Source: Desulfuromonadaceae bacterium
GTDB taxonomy: Bacteria; Desulfobacterota; Desulfuromonadia; Desulfuromonadales; SZUA-540
Reading direction: 5' to 3'
Assembly (NCBI GenBank): GCA_003250235.1
Contig: QKGY01000449.1
Coordinates: 1-37,090 of the forward strand
DNA length: 37,090 nt
Position numbers and translations under genes: made by a program. Shown in pieces: positions 9,076-18,825 of this stretch. Positions within the stretch are counted from its first letter, which is position 1, and each line of letters starts with the position of its first letter. The notes beneath the pieces were generated by a model. That model had not been told where the DNA came from. It did not search any database and saw nothing but the letters and a program-made list of their open reading frames with translations.

Positions 9076-9522
9076 TTACTCGGCAGCGACGACATTCACC
9101 TTGACGGTGGCAACGACGCCCGCCTGCAACTTGACAGGGACTTCATGCATCCCCAGGGTCTTGATCGGCTCGTCAAGAACGATCTTCTTGCGATCAATCT
9201 CAATCCCGGCTTCCTGGAGTTTGGTTTCGATCTCCATCGTGGTGACGGCGCCGTACAGTTTGCCCTCTTCACCGGCACGATGGCTGATGACACAGGTTGC
9301 CGCCTCGATCTTGCCTTTGAGAAGATTGGCCGCATCAGAAATTTTTTGCATCTTGTGCGCCAGCTGACGCTTCTGATGATCAAGCTCCTTCACATTGCGC
9401 TCGTTGGCCTCCATGGCCAGTCCACGCGGGACAAGGTAATTACGCGCGTAACCGGGCTTGACCTTGACCAGGTCACCGATATTGCCCAGGTTCTCCACAT
9501 TTTCGGTCAGAATGATTTTCAT
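9076..9522 (-). CDS. rplI: 50S ribosomal protein L9
   Basis: MKIILTENVENLGNIGDLVKVKPGYARNYLVPRGLA. Confidence 0.97.
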   Translation of the reverse strand: MKIILTENVENLGNIGDLVKVKPGYARNYLVPRGLAMEANERNVKELDHQKRQLAHKMQKISDAANLLKGKIEAATCVISHRAGEEGKLYGAVTTMEIETKLQEAGIEIDRKKIVLDEPIKTLGMHEVPVKLQAGVVATVKVNVVAAE

Positions 9523-9543
9523 CGATCTCCTCCTGAAAAGGAT

Positions 9544-10491
9544 CTACGTTTCTTTGATCTTTGGTTTTCTGAAATCGGCCCACAAATCAAACACGCCGAA
9601 GCCGGTTACAATCAAAGGCAGAGGATTCAGCACCATGATCAGCACATACCCCAAAACCTTAAAAACGGGCGGCAGGTTCTTTTTGCGGAAGAAAAAACTG
9701 ACAATCGCCAGCCCATGCAGAAAATAAATGGGCAGAACAATAGTCAAAATATTAAGAGCGATCACCCCCAAAGGCCCGTTCAAAAGAACGAATCCAAAGC
9801 CGCCGCTGATCAACCCCCACACCAACCAAGGCGGGGCATGCCAGAGAGCGAAAGGGGGGCCTGAAACCACGTACCAGCCGGCAGAAAGCCGGGAGAGCAA
9901 ATAAACCGTTAACAACAGCATGGACCAGGTGACCGTCAAAGCCAGTCCGGGATAGGCCTGCACGAAAAAATCGGCCAGGCGTTTCCCAAGCTGCTGAAAT
10001 TCTTCTTTCTGTTCCGGCGTAGCAGATCCCTGCTGATACAACGACAGGGTCTGTTCTATTTCTTTCTTCGCATAGTCCTGCACCATGTGTCGGGCAGGTA
10101 CGCCCTGACTGAGGCTGTATGCGCCAAGCGCCAAGCCTCCAAGTGCCACGGAACCCAATGTTGCCAGCGCCACGGCACGGTCCCAGGACCAGAATCGCCG
10201 AAGAAAATAAGGGAGCAGAAAAGACGCCACACCAAATTGCAGCAGATAGGCAAGCGCTCCCTCGAGTTCACCGGCGGCAGCAAGTACACCGGAACTGGCC
10301 ACAACCACCAGCCCGCCGACAACGGAACCGGCTCGCATATGCGCATATGCCGCCGGCAGAGGGATCAGAAAGTTGAGGAAGGCGCCGACTGATCCCAATG
10401 CCCCCGCACTTATCTGCAGCATCAGAGTCAGAACGGTTCCTCCGAAAAGAAAGAGACCGCGTTGACCCATATCAACTCCCTTCAAAGTCAC
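9544..10491 (-). CDS. DUF2232 (YybS-like) multi-pass membrane protein
   Basis: Multi-TM protein located between rpsR and rplI, the usual position of this family; sequence consistent with DUF2232. Confidence 0.75.
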   Translation of the reverse strand: MTLKGVDMGQRGLFLFGGTVLTLMLQISAGALGSVGAFLNFLIPLPAAYAHMRAGSVVGGLVVVASSGVLAAAGELEGALAYLLQFGVASFLLPYFLRRFWSWDRAVALATLGSVALGGLALGAYSLSQGVPARHMVQDYAKKEIEQTLSLYQQGSATPEQKEEFQQLGKRLADFFVQAYPGLALTVTWSMLLLTVYLLSRLSAGWYVVSGPPFALWHAPPWLVWGLISGGFGFVLLNGPLGVIALNILTIVLPIYFLHGLAIVSFFFRKKNLPPVFKVLGYVLIMVLNPLPLIVTGFGVFDLWADFRKPKIKET

Positions 10492-10505
10492 CCTAATCCA
10501 GGAGC

Positions 10506-10790
10506 TTAGTCGATCGCGTGCCCGGTAGTAAAGGGCAGCAGGGCAATGTTACGAGCCCGCTTGATCGCTTCGCAGACTTTGCGCTGATGATCGGCACAGT
10601 TACCGGAAATTCTGCGGGGAACGATTTTCCCACGCTCAGAGACAAAGTAGCGCAGCGTACGCACTTCCTTGTAATCGATCTTCATCGTCTTGTCGGCGCA
10701 AAAGCGGCATCCCTTGCGACGGACAAAACGCCGGCGGGGAGCTGAAGAAGAAGATGTCGGTTTTTTTCCTGCGGATTTATCGAAAGCCAT
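10506..10790 (-). CDS. rpsR: 30S ribosomal protein S18
   Basis: [62 protein letters not shown]. Confidence 0.97.
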   Translation of the reverse strand: MAFDKSAGKKPTSSSSAPRRRFVRRKGCRFCADKTMKIDYKEVRTLRYFVSERGKIVPRRISGNCADHQRKVCEAIKRARNIALLPFTTGHAID

Positions 10791-10836
10791 GTATATCCTC
10801 CGTAAAGTGATTCAAAAATCTGTTCAGGCGAAGTCG

Positions 10837-11193
10837 TTATTCAGCCTCGGTCGTTTCTTCAGCGGCTGCGGGTTCTTCGGTCTCAGCGGGTGCCGTGGCT
10901 TCAAAGCCTTTGGGCAGAAACACCGTCTGAAACTTCATGATCTTCTCATCGATCCGCATGCGGCGCTCAAACTCTTTGATGACTTCGGGCTGGGCCTCGA
11001 ACACGGTCAGGACATAGCTTCCGCGGGTCTGCTTCTGGATGGGATAGGCCATTTTGCGCACGCCCCACTCATCCACCTTGATGATGTTGGCGCCCTGCTC
11101 GGTCAGGACATCCTTGAACTTGTTGACGACAGCGGCATAATCATCACCGGTCGCCTCGGGGTTGACGATGTAGATTGTTTCGTAGGTTCGCAT
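10837..11193 (-). CDS. rpsF: 30S ribosomal protein S6
   Basis: MRTYETIYIVNPEATGDDYAAVVNKFKDVL, WGVRKMAYPIQKQTRGSYVL. Confidence 0.97.
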   Translation of the reverse strand: MRTYETIYIVNPEATGDDYAAVVNKFKDVLTEQGANIIKVDEWGVRKMAYPIQKQTRGSYVLTVFEAQPEVIKEFERRMRIDEKIMKFQTVFLPKGFEATAPAETEEPAAAEETTEAE

Positions 11194-11328
11194 TCGTGTT
11201 ACCTCCTCGTGGGTTGGTTAGCCCCGGGGCTCTGATCGCCCGGAGCAAGGAGCGGGCACCACCCGGCACCCGATCTAGACAAAATTGACTTTTTAGCATA
11301 TATCAACGGCTAATTCAACGATTAATCC

Positions 11329-12423
11329 TCAAACGTTGAAACGGAAGTGCATAACGTCGCCATCCTTGACGACATATTCCTTGCCTTCGAGCCGCATCAG
11401 CCCCTTTTCTTTGGCCCCCGACTCCCCACCGGCCCGGATGAAATCGTCAAAACCGGTCACCTCGGCACGGATGAATCCCTTTTCGAAATCGGTATGGATC
11501 ACTCCCGCAGCTCCCGGAGCTTTGGTTCCTGCCGATATGGTCCAGGCTCGCACCTCTTTGACGCCGGCGGTAAAATAGGTGATAAGCCCAAGCAGATGAT
11601 ACCCCGCATGAATCATGCGATCGAGGCCGGATTCGGGCAACCCCATCTCTTTGAGAAACTCGGATTTTTCCTCGCCGTCGAGTTCAGCGATCTCCGCTTC
11701 AATCTTCCCGCAGATCACCACGAACTCTGCGTTCTGCTCAGCGGAAAACTTCCTGAGCCGTTCGACGTAAGGATGCTCACCCTGCAAATCATCCTCGGCA
11801 ACGTTGGCGACGTAAAGAACCGGTTTGGACGTGATCAGGTGCAGATCCCTGAGAATACGGCGTTCTTCCTGAGAGAGCTCCGCAGAACGGGCCGGAAGAC
11901 CTTCGTTGAGAGCTCCCCGAACCGCCTGAAGGACCGCCAGCTCTTCCTGCATCTTCTTGTCACCGCTCTTCGCCTGCTTTTCCGTGCGGTTTATCCGCTT
12001 TTCCACCGAATCGAGATCAGCCAGATTGAGTTCCGTCTGAATAACTTCCACATCCCGCAACGGGTCGACCGATCCATCCACATGCACGACATTCTCGTCC
12101 TCGAAACAGCGGACGATATGAGCGATGGCATCCACCTGCCGGATATGGCCGAGAAACTGATTGCCCAGTCCCTCCCCCTTGCTCGCACCCTTCACAAGCC
12201 CGGCAATGTCGACGAATTCCATGGTTGTTGGCACAACACGCTCTGGATGAACGACGGCTGCCAGTTGATCAAGACGCGGATCGGGCACGCTGACAACGCC
12301 GACATTCGGCTCGATCGTACAGAAGGGGTAGTTTGCCGATTCGGCGCCTGCCGAAGTGATGGCGTTGAAAATGGTGGACTTACCGACATTAGGCAATCCG
12401 ACAATACCGCATTTGAAACCCAT
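11329..12423 (-). CDS. ychF: Ribosome-binding ATPase YchF (Obg-like)
   Basis: [50 protein letters not shown]-terminal TGS-like domain. Confidence 0.97.
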   Translation of the reverse strand: MGFKCGIVGLPNVGKSTIFNAITSAGAESANYPFCTIEPNVGVVSVPDPRLDQLAAVVHPERVVPTTMEFVDIAGLVKGASKGEGLGNQFLGHIRQVDAIAHIVRCFEDENVVHVDGSVDPLRDVEVIQTELNLADLDSVEKRINRTEKQAKSGDKKMQEELAVLQAVRGALNEGLPARSAELSQEERRILRDLHLITSKPVLYVANVAEDDLQGEHPYVERLRKFSAEQNAEFVVICGKIEAEIAELDGEEKSEFLKEMGLPESGLDRMIHAGYHLLGLITYFTAGVKEVRAWTISAGTKAPGAAGVIHTDFEKGFIRAEVTGFDDFIRAGGESGAKEKGLMRLEGKEYVVKDGDVMHFRFNV

Positions 12424-12446
12424 TTTTCACATTCCTACACAAAAGA

Positions 12447-12475
12447 AGATAGCCGGGAGCTCGTCCCGGCTATCT
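12447..12475 (-). terminator. Rho-independent terminator downstream of hppA
   Basis: Minus strand AGATAGCCGGGA-CGAGC-TCCCGGCTATCT followed by TCTTTTG. Confidence 0.8.
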
Positions 12476-12505
12476 GGGTTGTATCAGTTTGATGCTCGTT
12501 TCAGC

Positions 12506-14524
12506 TTAGCCGTTGATAAGCAACGGAGCGATAACCAGCGAAACAACGCTCATCAGCTTGATGAGGATGTTCATGGCCGGCCCGGAAGTGTCTTTGAACG
12601 GGTCGCCGACGGTATCACCGACAACGGCAGCTTTGTGAGCCTCGCCGCCTTTTTTCTCACCGTCGAGTTCACCTTTTTCAATGAACTTTTTGGCGTTGTC
12701 CCAGGCGCCTCCACCATTGGACATCATCAGAGCCAAGAGCACACCGGCCAGAGTAGCACCGGCCAGCATACCGCCGAGCGCTTCCTTCTTCAATAGAAGG
12801 CCGACCAACACCGGAGCGATAACGGCCACGACGCCAGGCAGAATCATTTCGTGAAGAGCCGCGCGAGCCGAGATGTCAACGCACTTCTCCGGCTCCGGCT
12901 TAGCACCGGGCTTACCCTCGAGCAGGCCGGGAATTTCACGGAACTGACGACGGATTTCGTCCACCATTTTGCCGGCGGCACGACCAACGCTGGTCATCGT
13001 CATGGCGCCGATGAAGAACGGCAGAGCCCCGCCGATCAACAGACCGATAACGACCATGGGATTAAGCAGGTTGATGGTTTCAAGCTTAACAGCCGTGGCG
13101 TACGCCGAGAAAAGGGCCAAGGCGGTCAGAGCCGCCGAGCCGATGGCGAAGCCTTTGCCGACTGCAGCGGTGGTATTGCCAATCGCATCGAGACCGTCCG
13201 TGATCTTGCGAACCTCAGGTCCAAGTTCCGCCATCTCGGAGATACCGCCGGCGTTGTCAGCGATAGGACCATAAGCGTCAACCGTCATGGTAACGCCAAC
13301 GGTAGCCAGCATACCAACAGCGGCAATGCCGATGCCGTAGAGGCCGGCAACATAGTTGGCAACGAAGATGCCGACGCAGATGATCAGGATCGGCAGCGCG
13401 CAACTCTCAAGGCCGACAGCAAGGCCGTGAATGATGTTGGTGGCGGGGCCGGTCTTGCTGGCTTCAGCAATACGGGCCACGGGAGCCGAAGCGGTATAAT
13501 ATTCGGTGACCAGACCGATGGTGATCCCGGCAAGAGTACCGGCCAGAACGGCCCAGAAAACCCCGTTGTTGATATGCATGGCACGAGTGATAAAGAAGGT
13601 GGCAACCAGGAAGCCGCCGGCAGCGACGAACGTGGTATAGCGAAGGGCGGCTGCGGGGTCGATGTTCTTGAGGAACTTCATGGAACCAACACCCAGCAGC
13701 GAGAAGCACAGCCCGGCCATGGCCAGAACCAGGGGAAGCAGCATGGCGTTGCCGCGCACAGCCTCACCCCCAAGGATATCCATCTGGCTGGCACCAGCGG
13801 CAGCAGCGATCGCGATGGTAGCAATGATCGAACCGACATAGGATTCGAAGATATCTGCTCCCATGCCCGCGGTGTCGCCAACGCAGTCGCCGACGTTGTC
13901 AGCGATAACGCCGGGGTTACGGGGATCGTCTTCAGGAATACCGGCCTCGACCTTACCGACCAGGTCAGCGCCGACATCGGCCGCCTTGGTGTAGATACCG
14001 CCGCCGACACGGGCAAACAGAGCGATCGAGGAAGCGCCCATGGCAAAGCCGTTGATATACCGGGCCGTTTCGGGGTCGCCGCCGAAAAGGATATAGACGA
14101 TACCGACGCCGATCAGGCCAACCGAAGCCACGGAAAGCCCCATGACGGCGCCGCCGTTGAAGGAAACCATCAGAGCGGCTCCCTGTCCGGTCGTTCTCGC
14201 CGCTTCAGCCGTACGGACGTTGGCGCGGGTAGCCGCCTTCATGCCGATAAATCCGCAGAGCATGGAGCACAGGGCCCCACCCAGGAAAGCAAACGCGGTC
14301 TGGAAGCCCATCCCCAGAACGATCAGGAAAAAGACCAGTATGATGAAGACCGAAAGAACCGTGTACTCACGCTTCAAAAACGCCATGGCGCCTGCGTGAA
14401 TCGCCTCGGAAATTTCCTTCATCTTCTCGTTACCGACCGGTTGGGCCTTGATCACATTGTAGATCACGATGGCGAGTGCGAACCCGACCACCCCCAGAAT
14501 GGGGGCATACATTGGCAAATTCAT
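12506..14524 (-). CDS. hppA: Membrane-bound ion-translocating pyrophosphatase (predicted K+-dependent clade)
   Basis: [96 protein letters not shown] carries Ala/Gly at the K+-dependence positions. Confidence 0.96.
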   Translation of the reverse strand: MNLPMYAPILGVVGFALAIVIYNVIKAQPVGNEKMKEISEAIHAGAMAFLKREYTVLSVFIILVFFLIVLGMGFQTAFAFLGGALCSMLCGFIGMKAATRANVRTAEAARTTGQGAALMVSFNGGAVMGLSVASVGLIGVGIVYILFGGDPETARYINGFAMGASSIALFARVGGGIYTKAADVGADLVGKVEAGIPEDDPRNPGVIADNVGDCVGDTAGMGADIFESYVGSIIATIAIAAAAGASQMDILGGEAVRGNAMLLPLVLAMAGLCFSLLGVGSMKFLKNIDPAAALRYTTFVAAGGFLVATFFITRAMHINNGVFWAVLAGTLAGITIGLVTEYYTASAPVARIAEASKTGPATNIIHGLAVGLESCALPILIICVGIFVANYVAGLYGIGIAAVGMLATVGVTMTVDAYGPIADNAGGISEMAELGPEVRKITDGLDAIGNTTAAVGKGFAIGSAALTALALFSAYATAVKLETINLLNPMVVIGLLIGGALPFFIGAMTMTSVGRAAGKMVDEIRRQFREIPGLLEGKPGAKPEPEKCVDISARAALHEMILPGVVAVIAPVLVGLLLKKEALGGMLAGATLAGVLLALMMSNGGGAWDNAKKFIEKGELDGEKKGGEAHKAAVVGDTVGDPFKDTSGPAMNILIKLMSVVSLVIAPLLING

Positions 14525-14555
14525 GTTTGTCCCTTACCCTCTCTTTCCTGTGGAA

Positions 14556-15131
14556 TTAATTTCGAGCGTCCCGATTATTGAATTCGTTCATGGCCCAGGC
14601 AACCCCCTTTTCCAGGATGGTTTCGACCGCCATGGCCGCATTCTCCAAAACAGTTCCGAGTGCTTTTTTTTCCTCAGCGGAAAACGGACCCAAGACGTAT
14701 CCCGCGACATCCCCCCCACCAGAAGGGCGACCGACCCCGACCTTGACCCGGACAAATTCCCCGCTACCGAGAATCTCGCGGATACTGCGGATCCCATTAT
14801 GCCCGCCATGTCCTCCTCCGGTTTTGATCTTCAGGGTACCGAAGGGCAGATCGATATCGTCGTGAATCACAATCAAATCCCCCGGTCCAAGGCCGAGGGA
14901 TTTGCAGGCCGAGCCAACACTGGCCCCGCTCAGATTCATGAATGTCTGCGGCAGAAGGAGGGTGGCTTGCTGTCCGGCAACGTTTCCGGCTCCGTAAACC
15001 CCCTGATAGCCTTTTTTCTTCAGACTGACGGAAGCACGCTCCGCCAGTTCCTGTACCACCAAGAAACCAATATTGTGCCGGGTGCCGGCATATTTGTCCC
15101 CGGGGTTCCCCAGGCCAGCAACCAGCTTCAA
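14556..15131 (-). CDS. pth: Peptidyl-tRNA hydrolase
   Basis: MKLVAGLGNPGDKYAGTRHNIGFLVV, GGGHGGHNGIRSI. Confidence 0.97.
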   Translation of the reverse strand: MKLVAGLGNPGDKYAGTRHNIGFLVVQELAERASVSLKKKGYQGVYGAGNVAGQQATLLLPQTFMNLSGASVGSACKSLGLGPGDLIVIHDDIDLPFGTLKIKTGGGHGGHNGIRSIREILGSGEFVRVKVGVGRPSGGGDVAGYVLGPFSAEEKKALGTVLENAAMAVETILEKGVAWAMNEFNNRDARN

Positions 15132-15133
15132 AA

Positions 15134-15739
15134 TCAGGCCTCTTCAGCAGCGCCTTCCGTCGCGCCTTCTTCTTCTTCCGCCTTACGCCCGGTCACGGTG
15201 ATGACCGTAAAGTTGACGTCGTGAGGAACTTCAATCCCTTCGGGCAGAACCAGGTCCTCGACGTGAAGAACGCCGCCAATTTTCAAATCGGAAACATTCA
15301 CCTCGATGGCCGAGGGAATGTTGGAGGGCAGACAAACCACCTCGAGTTCATGACGGATGACCTGGAGGTTACCGCCTTCCTTCTCTCCCTTGGATTTGCC
15401 CACGGGATGGACCGGCACCAGAACATGGGTCTTCTTGCCCATCTCGATGGCCTGAAAATCCGCATGCCACATATCGCGACGAATAGGATCGACCTGGAGG
15501 TCCTTGAGGATAACGACCTTTCCGTCAACGGCCGGCACGCCGGAGAGTTTGATCAAGGTGTTCCAACCAGCCTCAGTAGCAATCGCCTCTTCCAGAGCCT
15601 TGGGCTCAACGGAAACGGAACAGGGAGCCATTCCCTTGCCGTAAACAACCGCAGGGACGAGACCCTGACGACGGAGACTGCGGGATCCCCCTTTACCGAT
15701 TCTCTCGCGTGCGGAAACCTTCAGTTCTGTATTTGCCAT
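15134..15739 (-). CDS. rplY: 50S ribosomal protein L25/Ctc family
   Basis: L25/TL5/CTC signature ELKVSARERIGKGGSRSLRRQGLVPAVVYGKG and HVLVPVHPVGKSKGEKEGG; located prs-rplY-pth. Confidence 0.95.
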   Translation of the reverse strand: MANTELKVSARERIGKGGSRSLRRQGLVPAVVYGKGMAPCSVSVEPKALEEAIATEAGWNTLIKLSGVPAVDGKVVILKDLQVDPIRRDMWHADFQAIEMGKKTHVLVPVHPVGKSKGEKEGGNLQVIRHELEVVCLPSNIPSAIEVNVSDLKIGGVLHVEDLVLPEGIEVPHDVNFTVITVTGRKAEEEEGATEGAAEEA

Positions 15740-15801
15740 TTTCGTGTTCCTCCATTGATCTGATAACTGACTGACAGTTAATTATTTACAGGTATCGGTT
15801 G

Positions 15802-16743
15802 TTAAATAAAAAGGGAGCTGACGGACTCGTCGCCGTGAATGCGGCGAATCGATTCGGCCAGCAGTTCTGCCACGGAAAGCACCCGAAGCTTGGAACAGGA
15901 GGAAAGCTTCTCCTGCACCGGAACCGTATTGGTGACGACCACTTCCTCCAGACAGCTGTCGTTGATCCGCTGCAGAGCCGGGCCGGAAAGGATCGCGTGG
16001 GTCGCACAGGCATAAACAGCCTTGGCTCCTTTTTCCTTCAACGCCTGCGCGGCCTGACAAAGGGTCCCGGCCGTATCGATCATATCATCGACAATGATAC
16101 AGGTTTCACCTTTGACATCCCCGATGATGTGCATGACCTCCGAAACGTTCGGACCGCTGCGCCTCTTGTCGATTATGGCCAGCCCGGCATCCAGGCGTTT
16201 GGCAAAAGCCCGGGCGCGCTCTGTTCCGCCGGCGTCCGGCGAGACGATAACCAGGCGCTCGGAAAAGCGGGCACTGACATCGGCCAACACAACAGGAGCC
16301 GCATAGAGATGGTCGACGGGGATATTGAAGAACCCCTGGATCTGTCCGGCATGGAGATCCATGGTCAGGACACGGTCCGCGCCGGAGGTGCTGATCAGGT
16401 CAGCAACCAGCTTGCTGGTGATCGGCGTACGAGGCGCCACCTTACGATCCTGACGGGCGTACCCGAAATAAGGGACTACCGCGGTAATCCGTGCGGCGGA
16501 AGCCCTTTTCAGGGCGTCCATCATGATCAACAACTCCATGAGGTTGTTATTGGAAGGCGCGCAGGTGGATTGAACCACGTAGACGTCACGTCCACGAACG
16601 TTTTCCCCAATCTCAACCATGATCTCGCCATCGGAAAAGGTCTTGACCTTGGCATTGCCCAGAGGCACGGAGAGTTGGCCGCAAATCTCCCTGGCAAGGG
16701 GAATATTGGCGTTGCCGCAGAATATCTTAAGCTCGTCGACCAC
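15802..16743 (-). CDS. prs: Ribose-phosphate pyrophosphokinase
   Basis: [66 protein letters not shown]. Confidence 0.97.
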   Translation of the reverse strand: MVDELKIFCGNANIPLAREICGQLSVPLGNAKVKTFSDGEIMVEIGENVRGRDVYVVQSTCAPSNNNLMELLIMMDALKRASAARITAVVPYFGYARQDRKVAPRTPITSKLVADLISTSGADRVLTMDLHAGQIQGFFNIPVDHLYAAPVVLADVSARFSERLVIVSPDAGGTERARAFAKRLDAGLAIIDKRRSGPNVSEVMHIIGDVKGETCIIVDDMIDTAGTLCQAAQALKEKGAKAVYACATHAILSGPALQRINDSCLEEVVVTNTVPVQEKLSSCSKLRVLSVAELLAESIRRIHGDESVSSLFI

Positions 16744-16867
16744 GGGTCCTCACATGAATGCTTGGAAAAAGTTGTAGGCCATGGATGCCCATGACCTAAC
16801 CGGTAGAAGAGAAGGTATTTAAATCCCGGCGTGATATTCACCCATCATTGCGCCGGAGTGACTTTTG

Positions 16868-16942
16868 TGGCTGGGGCGCCAGGATTCGAACCTGGGAATG
16901 CCGGAATCAAAATCCGGTGCCTTACCGCTTGGCGACGCCCCA
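16868..16942 (-). tRNA. tRNA-Gln (anticodon TTG)
   Basis: Minus strand TGGGGCG TC GCCAAGCGGTAAGGC A CCGGA TTTTGAT TCCGG CATTC CCAGG TTCGAAT CCTGG CGCCCCA G CCA: complete cloverleaf, encoded CCA. Confidence 0.96.
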
Positions 16943-16978
16943 TCGTAAACAAATCAAACTCCCACTTCACAATTTAGG

Positions 16979-17821
16979 CTAAACAGGCTCCACGGCAACA
17001 GCCATCCAGCCCTTTTCGCGCCCCATCTTTTCACTGGCGGCCCTTGCGGAAACCTCATCTGCAAAAACGCCAAAAACAGTGGGACCGCTGCCCGACATCA
17101 GTGCCGCCCGTGCGCCACATGCCAGCAGACTCTCCTTGATCTCTGCAACTACCGGATATCCGGGAATAGTTACCTTTTCAAGGTCGTTGTGAAGAAACCG
17201 GCTAAACCCTTCAACCGAGTTGGGAAACCCCGGTAATCTATACTCATCGTTACGGCTTGTCAACCCCAAATTTTGGTACACCCAGGCCGTAGACACGGCT
17301 ATACCGGGGTTCACCAGAACGTACCAAACCGGTGGCAGCTTACAGGGAAGCGGGGACAGAATATCCCCTATCCCCTCCGCCACTGCGGGCTCATGGAAGA
17401 TAAAAAACGGCACATCGGCCCCAAGCGTGCTGCCGACAGACATCAACTCAGATAGCGGCAGGCCCAGATTCAACATTTCATTGAGGGCGAGAAGCACCGT
17501 GGCCGCATCGGAAGACCCCCCGCCCAGACCGGCAGCCACAGGGATATGCTTTTCAACCCGCACACGAACCCCCAAGTCAGAACCGGCTTTTTTCAGCAGG
17601 GCCGTTGCCGCCCGCGCCGCAATATTCTCTCCTCCAGGCGAAATTTCGACCCCAGGGCACTCGACCACCACCCCCCCTCCCTCAGACAGAGAGATTTCGA
17701 TGCAATCATACAGAGACACACACTGCATAACCATCGACAGGTCGTGATATCCATCAGGTCTCTTCCCCAGCACATCCAGGCGCAAATTAATCTTGGCCGG
17801 AGCCAGAAACGTCTTCGCCAT
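16979..17821 (-). CDS. ispE: 4-diphosphocytidyl-2-C-methyl-D-erythritol kinase
   Basis: FLAPAKINLRLDVLGKRPDGYHDLSMVMQ, VEKHIPVAAGLGGGSSDAATVLLALN, LMSGSGPTVFGVF. Confidence 0.96.
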   Translation of the reverse strand: MAKTFLAPAKINLRLDVLGKRPDGYHDLSMVMQCVSLYDCIEISLSEGGGVVVECPGVEISPGGENIAARAATALLKKAGSDLGVRVRVEKHIPVAAGLGGGSSDAATVLLALNEMLNLGLPLSELMSVGSTLGADVPFFIFHEPAVAEGIGDILSPLPCKLPPVWYVLVNPGIAVSTAWVYQNLGLTSRNDEYRLPGFPNSVEGFSRFLHNDLEKVTIPGYPVVAEIKESLLACGARAALMSGSGPTVFGVFADEVSARAASEKMGREKGWMAVAVEPV

Positions 17822-18065
17822 ACCCTATCCTCTCAAAAAACAGCCTACACTCTGTAAAAACACCCCTGCATCCAACGGCAGACAGGGTCCGTATCATCGG
17901 AAAAGCCACCGGGAATGTCAAGGAATCTGAGCTCGACAAGACCCCACTTTTCCACAGACCAAAATCGACACACACAACCCAAAGTGGTTAAAATTAGCCA
18001 CATACGGCGCTTTACGACCAACCATCAACCCCTGCGCCACCAAGCTAACCCCTGAAGTACAGGGC

Positions 18066-18078
18066 CGATGTCGCATCG
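18066..18078. repeat. Inverted repeat CGATG-TCG-CATCG upstream of the sigma-54 promoter (possible activator site)
   Basis: 5-bp perfect arms, extending imperfectly to GGCCGATG...CATCGTGGCC. Confidence 0.3.
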
Positions 18079-18117
18079 TGGCCGAAGAACGCTCACAAAC
18101 AAAACATTTTTTTAAAA

Positions 18118-18133
18118 TGGCACCATAATTGCC
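18118..18133 (+). promoter_or_regulatory. Sigma-54 (-24/-12) promoter upstream of dctQMP
   Basis: TGGCAC-CATAA-TTGCC: matches TGGCAC-N5-TTGC with exact GG/GC spacing, about 175 bp upstream of dctQ and in the right orientation. Confidence 0.8.
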
Positions 18134-18308
18134 TAACTGGAAAGACACCCTTTTCATCGGTGTCATATTCACAGCATCCTGACGCACCCCCTCGGGGCCG
18201 CCCCGCAACAGGAATTATTTACAACAATTCAAAATGTTATAATATTGAGCTTAATATGTAAGTTTCACCTGGACCTCACACATCAAAGGAGAGGATTGGG
18301 ATACAAAA

Positions 18309-18821
18309 ATGTTTGAAAAAATAGACCGGTACCTCGAAATCTTCAGTACAGTCATCATGACGGTGACCATGTCAGCCGCCACTCTCGTTGCTTTTGTCAA
18401 CGTCGTGCTTCGCTATGTCTTCAACATGTCTCTGACCTGGGCAGGTGAAGCGACCTCGTATCTTTTCATCTGGTCGGCATTGTTCGGTGCGGCTTACGGG
18501 TTCAAGATCGGCATGCATCTCGGCGTGACGATCCTGATTCAGTCCCTGCGCCCCCGCGTGGCCAAATGGGTCCTTTCCTGCAGCCTGACCATTATCCTCG
18601 GCTACCTGATCTGCCTGATCTTCTGGGGTTATGACTTCGTTGTTTTCAACCACATGATGGGCATGGTGTCGGTCGACCTCGAAATCTCCTACTGGATCAT
18701 TTATCTCTGCGTACCGATTGCGATGTCCATCGCCTCTTACCAGGTCCTGTTGAAGCTCATCAAGACGCTTCGGGTTCCGGGCGATCAATTCAGTTATGAC
18801 ATGGTCATGAAGGAGCATTGA
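18309..18821 (+). CDS. dctQ: TRAP transporter small permease (DctQ family)
   Basis: 4-TM protein with FVNVVLRYVFNMSLTWAGEATSYLFIWSALFGAAYGFK; followed after 4 nt by dctM. Confidence 0.92.
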   Translation: MFEKIDRYLEIFSTVIMTVTMSAATLVAFVNVVLRYVFNMSLTWAGEATSYLFIWSALFGAAYGFKIGMHLGVTILIQSLRPRVAKWVLSCSLTIILGYLICLIFWGYDFVVFNHMMGMVSVDLEISYWIIYLCVPIAMSIASYQVLLKLIKTLRVPGDQFSYDMVMKEH

Positions 18822-18825
18822 TTTC

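Noticed and set aside
12851-14581. 576-aa plus-strand ORF antisense to hppA
   Set aside because: Shadow ORF on a G/C-rich coding strand; composition (G/D/R/H-rich, low hydrophobicity) is not protein-like and the opposite strand encodes an unambiguous pyrophosphatase.
17918-18208. 96-aa minus-strand ORF in the ispE-dctQ intergenic region
   Set aside because: No motif or RBS support; the region contains the sigma-54 promoter of the TRAP operon.
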